64,000 bases of DNA from Ptiloglossa arizonensis (Eukaryota > Arthropoda > Insecta > Hymenoptera > Colletidae), in contig NW_027478913.1 of NCBI RefSeq assembly GCF_051014685.1, forward strand, positions 310,001 through 374,000, read 5' to 3'. The notes below the pieces were generated by a model, which was given only the letters and a program-made list of their open reading frames with translations, was not told the DNA's origin and searched no databases. Made by a program: the position numbers and the translations under genes. The stretch's first letter is position 1, and the number at the start of each line of letters is the position of its first letter. Of this stretch, positions 36,901 through 49,220 are shown one piece after another.

Positions 36901-37782
36901 CGGGCGTGTTTCTACTTTCAGATGCAACAGAAATTTTGCGGATTGGTCAATCCGTTCGCGAGATATGGCAGTTTGGAGGTAAGAAACGCTTGAGAAACTC
37001 AAAATTTTCGCAGTTCTGATGCTCGAAACGAATAACTAGAACGGCCTAGGAGAAAAGTACGCATACCGTTGTAATCGGGCGTGTTTCTACTTTCAGATGC
37101 AACAGAAATTTTGCGGATTGGTCAATCAGTTCGCGAGATATGGCAGTTTGGAGGTAAGAAACGCTTGAGAAACTCAAAATTTTCGCAGTTCTGATGCTCG
37201 AAACGAATAACTAGAACGGCCTAGGGGAAAACTACACCTACCGTTGTAATCGGGCGAGTGTCTACTTTAAGATGCAACAGAAATTTTGCGGATTGATCAA
37301 TCCGTTCGCGAGATATGGCAGTTTGGAGATAAGAAACGCTTGAGAAACTCAAAATTTTCGCAGTTCTGATGCTCGAAACGAGTAAATAGAACGGCCTAGG
37401 GGAAAACTACGCATACCGTTGTAATCGGGCGAGTTTCTACTTTCAGATGCAACAGAAATTTTGCGGATTGGTAGATCCGTTCGCGAGATATGGCAGTTTG
37501 GAGGTAAGAAACGCTTGAGAAACTCAAAATTTTCGCAGTTCTGATGCTCGAAACGAATAACTGGAACGGCCGAGGGGAAAACTACACATACCGTTGTAAT
37601 CGGGCGAGTTTCTTTTTTCAGATGCAACAGAAATTTTGCGGATTGGTCGATCCGTTCGCGAGGTGTGGCAGTTTGGAAGTAAGAAACGCTTGAGAAACTC
37701 AAAATTTTCGCAGTTCTGATGCTCGAAACGAATAACTAGAACGGCCTAGGGAAAACTACACCTACATTTGTAATCGCGCGAG

Positions 37783-40700
37783 TTTCTACTTTCAGATGCA
37801 ACAGAAATTTTGCGGATTGGCCAATCCGTTCGCGAGATATGGCAGTTTGGAAATAAGAAACGCTTGAGAAACTCAAAATTTTCGCAGCTCTGATGCTCGA
37901 AACGAATAACTAGAACGGCCTAGGGGAAAACTAGACCTACCGTTGTAATCGGGTGAGTTTCTACTTTCAGATGCAACAGAAATTTTGCGGATTGATCAAT
38001 CCGTTCGCGAGATATGGCAGTTTGGAGATAAGAAACGCTTGAGAAACTCAAAATTTTCGCAGTTCTGATGTTCGAAACGAGTAAATAGAACGGCCTAGGG
38101 GAAAACTACGCATACCGTTGTAATCGGGCGAGTTTCTACTTTCAGATGCAACAGAAATTTTGCGGATTGGTCGATCCGTTCGCGAGATATGGCAGTTTGG
38201 AGATAAGAAACGCTTGAGAAACTCAAAATTTTCGCAGTTCTGATGCTCGAAACGAGTAACTAGAACGGCCTAGGGGAAAAGTACGCATACCGTTGTAATC
38301 GGGCGAGTTTCTACTTTCAAATGCAACAGAAATTTTGCGGATTGGTCAATCCGTTCGCAAGATATGGCAGTTTGGACATAAGAAACGCTTGAGAAACTCA
38401 AAATTTTCGCAGGTCTGATGCTCGAAACGAGTAACTAGAACGGCCTAGGAGAAAAGTACGCATACCGTTGTAATCGGGCGAGTTTCTACTTTCAGATGCA
38501 ACAGAAATTTTGCGGATTGGTCAATCCGTTCGCGAGATATGGCAGTTTGGAGGTAAGAAACGCTTGAGAAACTCAAAATTTTCGCAGTTCTGATGCTCGA
38601 AACGAATAACTGGAACGGCCTAGGAGAAAAGTACACATACCGTTGTAATCGTGCGAGTTTCTACTTTCAGATGCAACAGAAATTTTGCGGATTGGTCAAT
38701 CCGTTCGCGAGATGTGGCAGTTTGGACGTAAGAAACGCTCGAGAAACTCAAAATTTTCGCAGTTCTGATGCTCGAAACGAATGACTAGAACGGCCGAGGA
38801 GAGAAGTACGCATACCGTTGTAATCGGGCGAGTTTCTACTTTCAGATGCAACAGAAATTTTGCGGATTGGTCAATCCGTTCGCGAGATATGGCAGTTTGG
38901 AGGTAAGAAACGCTTGAGAAACTCAAAATTTTCGCAGTTCTGATGCTCGAAACGAATAACTAGAACGGCCTAGGGGAAAACTACACCTACCGTTGTAATC
39001 GGGCGAGTGTCTACTTTAAGATGCAACAGAAATTTTGCGGATTGTTCAATCCGTTCGCGAGATATGGCAGTTTGGAGATAAGAAACGCTTGAGAAACTCA
39101 AAATTTTCGCAGTTCTGATGCTCGAAACGAGTAACTAGAACGGCCTAGGGGAAAAGTGCGCATACCGTTGTAATCGGGCGAGTTTCTACTTTCAGATGCA
39201 ACAGAAATTTTGCGGATTGGTCAATCCGTTCGCGAGATATGGCAGATTGGAGGTAAGAAACGCTTGAGAAACTCAAAATTTCCGCAGTTCTGGTGCTCGA
39301 AACGAATAACTAGAACGGCCTAGGGGAAAACTAGACCTACCGTTGTAATCGGGCGAGTTTCTACTTTCAGATGCAACAGAAATTTTGCGGATTGATCAAT
39401 CCGTTCGCGAGATATGGCAGTTTAGAGATAAGAAACGCTTGAGAAACTCAAAATTTTCGCAGTTCTGATGCTCGAAACGAGTAACTAGAACGGCCTAGGG
39501 GAAAACTACACCTACCGTTGTAATCGGGCGAGTGTCTACTTTCAGATGCAACAGAAATTTTGCGGATTGGCCAATCCGTTCGCGAGATATGGCAGTTTGG
39601 AAATAAGAAACGCTTGAGAAACTCAAAATTTTCGCAGCTCTGATGCTCGAAACGAATAACTAGAACGGCCTAGGGGAAAACTAGACCTACCGTTGTAATC
39701 GGGTGAGTTTCTACTTTCAGATGCAACAGAAATTTTGCGGATTGATCAATCCGTTCGCGAGATATGGCAGTTTGGAGATAAGAAACGCTTGAGAAACTCA
39801 AAATTTTCGCAGTTCTGATGTTCGAAACGAGTAAATAGAACGGCCTAGGGGAAAACTACGCATACCGTTGTAATCGGGCGAGTTTCTACTTTCAGATGCA
39901 ACAGAAATTTTGCGGATTGGTCGATCCGTTCGCGAGATATGGCAGTTTGGAGATAAGAAACGCTTGAGAAACTCAAAATTTTCGCAGTTCTGATGCTCGA
40001 AACGAGTAACTAGAACGGCCTAGGGGAAAAGTACGCATACCGTTGTAATCGGGCGAGTTTCTACTTTCAAATGCAACAGAAATTTTGCGGATTGGTCAAT
40101 CCGTTCGCAAGATATGGCAGTTTGGACATAAGAAACGCTTGAGAAACTCAAAATTTTCGCAGGTCTGATGCTCGAAACGAGTAACTAGAACGGCCTAGGA
40201 GAAAAGTACGCATACCGTTGTAATCGGGCGAGTTTCTACTTTCAGATGCAACAGAAATTTTGCGGATTGGTCAATCCGTTCGCGAGATATGGCAGTTTGG
40301 AGGTAAGAAACGCTTGAGAAACTCAAAATTTTCGCAGTTCTGATGCTCGAAACGAATAACTGGAACGGCCTAGGAGAAAAGTACACATACCGTTGTAATC
40401 GTGCGAGTTTCTACTTTCAGATGCAACAGAAATTTTGCGGATTGGTCAATCCGTTCGCGAGATGTGGCAGTTTGGACGTAAGAAACGCTCGAGAAACTCA
40501 AAATTTTCGCAGTTCTGATGCTCGAAACGAATGACTAGAACGGCCGAGGGGAGAAGTACGCATACCGTTGTAATCGGGCGAGTTTCTACTTTCAGATGCA
40601 ACAGAAATTTTGCGGATTGGTCAATCCGTTCGCGAGATATGGCAGTTTGGAGGTAAGAAACGCTTGAGAAACTCAAAATTTTCGCAGTTCTGATGCTCGA

Positions 40701-41258
40701 AACGAATAACTAGAACGGCCTAGGGGAAAACTACACCTACCGTTGTAATCGGGCGAGTGTCTACTTTAAGATGCAACAGAAATTTTGCGGATTGATCAAT
40801 CCGTTCGCGAGATATGGCAGTTTGGAGATAAGAAACGCTTGAGAAACTCAAAATTTTCGCAGTTCTGATGCTCGAAACGAGTAACTAGAACGGCCTAGGG
40901 GAAAAGTGCGCATACCGTTGTAATCGGGCGAGTTTCTACTTTCAGATGCAACAGAAATTTTGCGGATTGGTCAATCCGTTCGCGAGATATGGCAGATTGG
41001 AGGTAAGAAACGCTTGAGAAACTCAAAATTTCCGCAGTTCTGGTGCTCGAAACGAATAACTAGAACGGCCTAGGGGAAAACTAGACCTACCGTTGTAATC
41101 GGGCGAGTTTCTACTTTCAGATGCAACAGAAATTTTGCGGATTGATCAATCCGTTCGCGAGATATGGCAGTTTAGAGATAAGAAACGCTTGAGAAACTCA
41201 AAATTTTCGCAGTTCTGATGCTCGAAACGAGTAACTAGAACGGCCTAGGGGAAAAGTA
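37783..41258 (+). repeat. 10-monomer HOR in tandem (2 x 1,750 bp)
   Basis: Bases ~37,783-39,508 match ~39,533-41,258 at an exact 1,750-bp offset. I saw only two differences: CCGAGGAGAG versus CCGAGGGGAG (~38,799/40,549) and GATTGTTCAATC versus GATTGATCAATC (~39,044/40,794). The unit starts with GGCCAATCCG, then GATGTTCGAAACG, CAAATGCAAC, TTCGCAAGATATGG, GTTTGGACATAAG, TTTCCGCAG and GTTTAGAGATAAG. A third partial copy runs from about 41,820 to 42,140 and then changes. Confidence 0.9.
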
Positions 41259-44200
41259 CGCATACCGTTGTAATCGGGCGAGTTTCTACTTTCAGATGCA
41301 ACAGAAATTTTGCGGATTGTCCAATCCGTTCGCAAGATATGGCAGTTTGGAGATAAGAAACGCTTGAGAAACTCAAAATTTTCGCAGTTCTGAAGCTCGA
41401 AACGAATAACTAGAACGGCCTAGGGGAAAAGTGCGCATACCGTTGTAATCGGGCGAGTTTCTACTTTCAGATGCAACAGAAATTTTGCGGATTGGTCGAT
41501 CCGTTCGCGAGATATGGCAGTTTGGAGGTAAGAAACGCTTGAGAAACTCAAAATTTTCGCAGTTCTGATGCTCGAAACGAATAACTAGAACGGCCTAGAG
41601 GAAAAGTGCGCATACTGTTGTAATCGGGCGAGTTTCTACTTTCAGATGCAACAGAAATTTTGCGGATTGGACAATCCGTTCGCGAGATATGGCAGTTTGG
41701 AGGTAAGAAACACTTGAGAAACTCAAAATTTTCGCAGTTCTGGTGCTCGAAACGAATAACTAGAACGGCCTAGAGGAAAACTAGACCTACCGTTGTAATC
41801 GGGCGAGTTTCTACTTTCAGATGCAACAGAAATTTTGCGGATTGGTCAATCCGTTCGCAAGATATGGCAGTTTGGACATAAGAAACGCTTGAGAAACTCA
41901 AAATTTTCGCAGGTCTGATGCTCGAAACGAGTAACTAGAACGGCCTAGGAGAAAAGTACGCATACCGTTGTAATCGGGCGAGTTTCTACTTTCAGATGCA
42001 ACAGAAATTTTGCGGATTGGTCAATCCGTTCGCGAGATATGGCAGTTTGGAGGTAAGAAACGCTTGAGAAACTCAAAATTTTCGCAGTTCTGATGCTCGA
42101 AACGAATAACTGGAACGGCCTAGGAGAAAAGTACACATACCGTTGTAATCGGGCGTGTTTCTACTTGCAGATGCAACAGAAATTTTGCGGATTGGTCAAT
42201 CCGTTCGCGAGATATGGCAGTTTGGAGGTAAGAAACGCTTGAGAAACTCAAAATTTTCGCAGTTCTGATGCTCGAAACGAATAACTAGAACGGCCTAGGG
42301 GAAAACTACACCTACCGTTGTAATCGGGCGAGTGTCTACTTTAAGATGCAACAGAAATTTTGCGGATTGATCAATCCGTTCGCGAGATATGGCAGTTTGG
42401 AGATAAGAAACGCTTGAGAAACTCAAAATTTTCGCAGTTCTGATGCTCGAAACGAGTAACTAGAACGGCCTAGGGGAAAAGTGCGCATACCGTTGTAATC
42501 GGGCGAGTTTCTACTTTCAGATGCAACAGAAATTTTGCGGATTGGTCGATCCGTTCGCGAGATATGGCAGTTTGGAGATAAGAAACGCTTGAGAAACTCA
42601 AAATTTTCGCAGTTCTGATGCTCGAAACGAGTAACTAGAACGGCCTAGGGGAAAAGTACGCATACCGTTGTAATCGGGCGAGTTTCTACTTTCAAATGCA
42701 ACAGAAATTTTGCGGATTGGTCAATCCGTTCGCAAGATATGGCAGTTTGGACATAAGAAACGCTTGAGAAACTTAAAATTTTCGCAGGTCTGATGCTCGA
42801 AACGAGTAACTAGAACGGCCTAGGAGAAAAGTACGCATACCGTTGTAATCGGGCGTGTTTCTACTTTCAGATGCAACAGAAATTTTGCGGATTGGTCAAT
42901 CAGTTCGCGAGATATGGCAGTTTGGAGGTAAGAAACGCTTGAGAAACTCAAAATTTTCGCAGTTCTGATGCTCGAAACGAATAACTAGAACGGCCTAGGG
43001 GAAAACTACACCTACCGTTGTAATCGGGCGAGTGTCTACTTTAAGATGCAACAGAAATTTTGCGGATTGATCAATCGGTTCGCGAGATATGGCAGTTTGG
43101 AGATAAGAAACGCTTGAGAAACTCAAAATTTTCGCAGTTCTGATGCTCGAAACGAGTAACTAGAAGGGCCTAGGGGAAAACTAGACCTACCGTTGTAATC
43201 GGGTGAGTTTCTACTTTCAGATGCAACAGAAATTTTGCGGATTGATCAATCCGTTCGCGAGATATGGCAGTTTGGAGATAAGAAACGCTTGAGAAACTCA
43301 AAATTTTCGCAGTTCTGATGCTCGAAACGAGTAAATAGAACGGCCTAGGGGAAAACTACGCATACCGTTGTAATCGGGCGAGTTTCTACTTTCAGATGCA
43401 ACAGAAATTTTGCGGATTGGTAGATCCGTTCGCGAGATATGGCAGTTTGGAGGTAAGAAACGCTTGAGAAACTCAAAATTTTCGCAGTTCTGATGCTCGA
43501 AACGAATAACTGGAACGGCCGAGGGGAAAACTACACATACCGTTGTAATCGGGCGAGTTTCTTTTTTCAGATGCAACAGAAATTTTGCGGATTGGTCGAT
43601 CCGTTCGCGAGGTGTGGCAGTTTGGAAGTAAGAAACGCTTGAGAAACTCAAAATTTTCGCAGTTCTGATGCTCGAAACGAATAACTAGAACGGCCTAGGG
43701 AAAACTACACCTACATTTGTAATCGCGCGAGTTTCTACTTTCAGATGCAACAGAAATTTTGCGGATTGGTCAATCCGTTCGCGAGATATGGCAGTTTGGA
43801 AATAAGAAACGCTTGAGAAACTCAAAATTTTCGCAGCTCTGATGCTCGAAACGAATAACTAGAACGGCCTAGGGGAAAACTAGACCTACCGTTGTAATCG
43901 GGTGAGTTTCTACTTTCAGATGCAACAGAAATTTTGCGGATTGATCAATCCGTTCGCGAGATATGGCAGTTTAGAGATAAGAAACGCTTGAGAAACTCAA
44001 AATTTTCGCAGTTCTGATGCTCGAAACGAGTAACTAGAACGGCCTAGGGGAAAAGTACGCATACCGTTGTAATCGCGCGAGTTTCTACTTTCAGATGCAA
44101 CAGAAATTTTGCGGATTGTCCAATCCGTTCGCAAGATATGGCAGTTTGGAGATAAGAAACGCTTGAGAAACTCAAAATTTTCGCAGTTCTGAAGCTCGAA

Positions 44201-47094
44201 ACGAATAACTAGAACGGCCTAGGGGAAAAGTGCGCATACCGTTGTAATCGGGCGAGTTTCTACTTTCAGATGCAACAGAAATTTTGCGGATTGGTCGATC
44301 CGTTCGCGAGATATGGCAGTTTGGAGGTAAGAAACGCTTGAGAAACTCAAAATTTTCGCAGTTCTGATGCTCGAAACGAATAACTAGAACGGCCTAGGGG
44401 AAAAGTGCGCATACCGTTGTAATCGGGCGAGTTTCTACTTTCAGATGCAACAGAAATTTTGCGGATTGGACAATCCGTTCGCGAGATATGGCAGTTTGGA
44501 GGTAAGAAACGCTTGAGAAACTCAAAATTTTCGCAGTTCTGGTGCTCGAAACGAATAACTAGAACGGCCTAGAGGAAAACTAGACCTACCGTTGTAATCG
44601 GGCGAGTTTCTACTTTCAGATGCAACAGAAATTTTGCGGATTGGTCAATCCGTTCGCAAGATATGGCAGTTTGGACATAAGAAACGCTTGAGAAACTCAA
44701 AATTTTCGCAGGTCTGATGCTCGAAACGAGTAACTAGAACGGCCTAGGAGAAAAGTACGCATACCGTTGTAATCGGGCGAGTTTCTACTTTCTGATGCAA
44801 CAGAAATTTTGCGGATTGGTCAATCCGTTCGCGAGATATGGCAGTTTGGAGGTAAGAAACGCTTGAGAAACTCAAAATTTTCGCAGTTCTGATGCTCGAA
44901 ACGAATAACTGGAACGGCCTAGGAGAAAAGTACACATACCGTTGTAATCGGGCGTGTTTCTACTTTCAGATGCAACAGAAATTTTGCGGATTGGTCAATC
45001 CGTTCGCGAGATATGGCAGTTTGGAGGTAAGAAACGCTTGAGAAACTCAAAATTTTCGCAGTTCTGATGCTCGAAACGAATAACTAGAACGGCCTAGGGG
45101 AAAACTACACCTACCGTTGTAATCGGGCGAGTGTCTTCTTTAAGATGCAACAGAAATTTTGCGGATTGATCAATCCGTTCGCGAGATATGGCAGTTTGGA
45201 GATAAGAAACGCTTGAGAAACTCAAAATTTTCGCAGTTCTGATGCTCGAAACGAGTAAATAGAACGGCCTAGGGGAAAACTACGCATACCGTTGTAATCG
45301 GGCGAGTTTCTACTTTCAGATGCAACAGAAATTTTGCGGATTGGTAGATCCGTTCGCGAGATATGGCAGTTTGGAGGTAAGAAACGCTTGAGAAACTCAA
45401 AATTTTCGCAGTTCTGATGCTCGAAACGAATAACTGGAACGGCCGAGGGGAAAACTACACATACCGTTGTAATCGGGCGAGTTTCTTTTTTCAGATGCAA
45501 CAGAAATTTTGCGGATTGGTCGATCCGTTCGCGAGGTGTGGCAGTTTGGAAGTAAGAAACGCTTGAGAAACTCAAAATTTTCGCAGTTCTGATGCTCGAA
45601 ACGAATAACTAGAACGGCCTAGGGAAAACTACACCTACATTTGTAATCGCGCGAGTTTCTACTTTCAGATGCAACAGAAATTTTGCGGATTGGCCAATCC
45701 GTTCGCGAGATATGGCAGTTTGGAAATAAGAAACGCTTGAGAAACTCAAAATTTTCGCAGCTCTGATGCTCGAAACGAATAACTAGAACGGCCTAGGGGA
45801 AAACTAGACCTACCGTTGTAATCGGGTGAGTTTCTACTTTCAGATGCAACAGAAATTTTGCGGATTGATCAATCCGTTCGCGAGATATGGCAGTTTGGAA
45901 ATAAGAAACGCTTGAGAAACTCAAAATTTTCGCAGCTCTGATGCTCGAAACGAATAACTAGAACGGCCTAGGGGAAAACTAGACCTACCGTTGTAATCGG
46001 GTGAGTTTCTACTTTCAGATGCAACAGAAATTTTGCGGATTGATCAATCCGTTCGCGAGATATGGCAGTTTGGAGATAAGAAACGCTTGAGAAACTCAAA
46101 ATTTTCGCAGTTCTGATGTTCGAAACGAGTAAATAGAACGGCCTAGGGGAAAACTACGCATACCGTTGTAATCGGGCGAGTTTCTACTTTCAGATGCAAC
46201 AGAAATTTTGCGGATTGGTCGATCCGTTCGCGAGATATGGCAGTTTGGAGATAAGAAACGCTTGAGAAACTCAAAATTTTCGCAGTTCTGATGCTCGAAA
46301 CGAGTAACTAGAACGGCCTAGGGGAAAAGTACGCATACCGTTGTAATCGGGCGAGTTTCTACTTTCAAATGCAACAGAAATTTTGCGGATTGGTCAATCC
46401 GTTCGCAAGATATGGCAGTTTGGACATAAGAAACGCTTGAGAAACTCAAAATTTTCGCAGGTCTGATGCTCGAAACGAGTAACTAGAACGGCCTAGGAGA
46501 AAAGTACGCATACCGTTGTAAGCGGGCGAGTTTCTACTTTCAGATGCAACAGAAATTTTGCGGATTGGTCAATCCGTTCGCGAGATATGGCAGTTTGGAG
46601 GTAAGAAACGCTTGAGAAACTCAAAATTTTCGCAGTTCTGATGCTCGAAACGAATAACTGGAACGGCCTAGGAGAAAAGTACACATACCGTTGTAATCGT
46701 GCGAGTTTCTACTTTCAGATGCAACAGAAATTTTGCGGATTGGTCAATCCGTTCGCGAGATGTGGCAGTTTGGACGTAAGAAACGCTCGAGAAACTCAAA
46801 ATTTTCGCAGTTCTGATGCTCGAAACGAATAACTAGAACGGCCTAGGGGAAAAGTACGTATACCGATGTAATCGGGCGAGTTTCTAATTTCAGATGCAAC
46901 AGAAATTTTGCGGATTGGTCGATCCGTTCGCGAGATATGGCAGTTTGGAAGTAAGAAACGCTTGAGGAACTCAAAATTTTCGCAGTTCTGATGCTCGAAA
47001 CGAATGACTAGAACGGCCGAGGGGAGAAGTACGCATACCGTTGTAATCGGGCGAGTTTCTGCTTTCAGATGCAACAGAAATTTTGCGGATTGAT
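41259..47094 (+). repeat. Mosaic of family C monomers and re-inserted family B blocks
   Basis: Family C marks (GGATTGTCCAATCC, GTTCTGAAGCTCG, GGATTGGACAATCC, TTCGCAAG) alternate with family B blocks. The GAGTTTCTTTTTTCAG marker with its deleted CCTAGGGAAAACT partner returns near 43,556 and 45,480, 11 monomers apart. Bases ~44,220-45,257 match ~48,944-49,981 at offset 4,724 (27 monomers minus 1), sharing the private TACTTTCTGATGCAAC. Bases ~45,729-45,893 and ~45,904-46,068 form a near-identical adjacent pair of monomers. Confidence 0.75.
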
Positions 47095-49220
47095 CAATCC
47101 GTTCGCGAGATATGGCAGTTTGGAGATAAGAAACGCTTGAGAAACTCAAAATTTTCGCAGTTCTGATGCTCGAAACGAGTAACTAGAACGGCCTAGGGGA
47201 AAAGTGCGCATACCGTTGTAATCGGGCGAGTTTCTACTTTCAGATGCAACAGAAATTTTGCGGATTGGTCAATCCGTTCGCGAGATATGGCAGTTTGGAG
47301 GTAAGAAACGCTTGAGAAACTCAAAATTTCCGCAGTTCTGGTGCTCGAAACGAATAACTAGAACGGCCTAGGGGAAAACTAGACCTACCGTTGTAATCGG
47401 GCGAGTTTCTACTTTCAGATGCAACAGAAATTTTGCGGATTGATCAATCCGTTCGCGAGATATGGCAGTTTAGAGATAAGAAACGCTTGAGAAACTCAAA
47501 ATTTTCGCAGTTCTGATGCTCGAAACGAGTAACTAGAACGGCCTAGGGGAAAAGTACGCATACCGTTGTAATCGGGCGAGTTTCTACTTTCAGATGCAAC
47601 AGAAATTTTGCGGATTGTCCAATCCGTTCGCAAGATATGGCAGTTTGGAGATAAGAAACGCTTGAGAAACTCAAAATTTTCGCAGTTCTGAAGCTCGAAA
47701 CGAATAACTAGAACGGCCTAGGGGAAAAGTGCGCATACCGTTGTAATCGGGCGAGTTTCTACTTTCAGATGCAACAGAAATTTTGCGGATTGGTCGATCC
47801 GTTCGCGAGATATGGCAGTTTGGAGGTAAGAAACGCTTGAGAAACTCAAAATTTTCGCAGTTCTGATGCTCGAAACGAATAACTAGAACGGCCTAGGGGA
47901 AAAGTGCGCATACCGTTGTAATCGGGCGAGTTTCTACTTTCAGATGCAACAGAAATTTTGCGGATTGGTCGATCCGTTCGCGAGATATGGCAGTTTGGAG
48001 GTAAGAAACGCTTGAGAAACTCAAAATTTTCGCAGTTCTGATGCTCGAAACGAATAACTAGAACGGCCTAGGGGAAAAGTGCGCATACCGTTGTAATCGG
48101 GCGAGTTTCTACTTTCAGATGCAACAGAAATTTTGCGGATTGGACAATCCGTTCGCGAGATATGGCAGTTTGGAGATAAGAAACGCTTGAGAAACTCAAA
48201 ATTTTCGCAGTTCTGATGCTCGAAACGAGTAACTAGAACGGCCTAGGGGAAAAGTGCGCATACCGTTGTAATCGGGCGAGTTTCTACTTTCAGATGCAAC
48301 AGAAATTTTGCGGATTGGTCAATCCGTTCGCGAGATATGGCAGTTTGGAGGTAAGAAACGCTTGAGAAACTCAAAATTTCCGCAGTTCTGGTGCTCGAAA
48401 CGAATAACTAGAACGGCCTAGGGGAAAACTAGACCTACCGTTGTAATCGGGCGAGTTTCTACTTTCAGATGCAACAGAAATTTTGCGGATTGATCAATCC
48501 GTTCGCGAGATATGGCAGTTTAGAGATAAGAAACGCTTGAGAAACTCAAAATTTTCGCAGTTCTGATGCTCGAAACGAGTAACTAGAACGGCCTAGGGGA
48601 AAAGTACGCATACCGTTGTAATCGGGCGAGTTTCTACTTTCAGATGCAACAGAAATTTTGCGGATTGTCCAATCCGTTCGCAAGATATGGCAGTTTGGAG
48701 ATAAGAAACGCTTGAGAAACTCAAAATTTTCGCAGTTCTGAAGCTCGAAACGAATAACTAGAACGGCCTAGGGGAAAAGTGCGCATACCGTTGTAATCGG
48801 GCGAGTTTCTACTTTCAGATGCAACAGAAATTTTGCGGATTGGTCGATCCGTTCGCGAGATATGGCAGTTTGGAGGTAAGAAACGCTTGAGAAACTCAAA
48901 ATTTTCGCAGTTCTGATGCTCGAAACGAATAACTAGAACGGCCTAGGGGAAAAGTGCGCATACCGTTGTAATCGGGCGAGTTTCTACTTTCAGATGCAAC
49001 AGAAATTTTGCGGATTGGTCGATCCGTTCGCGAGATATGGCAGTTTGGAGGTAAGAAACGCTTGAGAAACTCAAAATTTTCGCAGTTCTGATGCTCGAAA
49101 CGAATAACTAGAACGGCCTAGGGGAAAAGTGCGCATACCGTTGTAATCGGGCGAGTTTCTACTTTCAGATGCAACAGAAATTTTGCGGATTGGACAATCC
49201 GTTCGCGAGATATGGCAGTT
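47095..49220 (+). repeat. Tandem 6-monomer duplication (2 x 1,050 bp)
   Basis: Bases 47,095-48,144 repeat at 48,145-49,194, with identity continuing to about 49,220. I compared the whole block line by line and saw no difference over about 1.08 kb. Order: TTTCCGCAGTTCTGGTG, GTTTAGAGATAAG, GGATTGTCCAATCC, GTTCTGAAGCTCG, two near-identical GGTCGATCC monomers, then GGATTGGACAATCC. It is among the youngest events in the window, or an assembly duplication. Confidence 0.9.

Larger units (their letters stand above)
24751..38304 (+). repeat. Higher-order repeat family B (homogenised core)
   Basis: Recurrent marks are GAGTTTCTTTTTTCAG (10 copies near 24,662, 25,885, 27,285, 29,560, 32,360, 33,758, 36,208, 37,607, 43,556 and 45,480, the last two outside this block), each followed by GCGAGGTGTGG and by a one-base-deleted CCTAGGGAAAACT. 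Spacings are 7, 8, 13, 16, 8, 14 and 8 monomers inside the block. Bases 27,152-28,372 match 29,427-30,647 at offset 2,275 (13 monomers). Bases ~27,809-29,880 match ~30,609-32,680 at offset 2,800 (16 monomers) with about four differences seen. Confidence 0.86.
30609..38304 (+). repeat. 22-monomer HOR in tandem (2 x 3,848 bp)
   Basis: Bases 30,609-32,820 match 34,457-36,668 at offset 3,848 (22 monomers minus two deleted bases), including the rare TAACTAGAGCGG and AGAAACTTAAAATT marks. Bases ~33,540-34,460 match ~37,388-38,308 at the same offset, including GGCCAATCCG and GATGTTCGAAACG. Between them the match shifts by one monomer (32,821-33,360 to 36,844-37,383), as if one copy gained a monomer early and the other gained one later. 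Confidence 0.82.
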
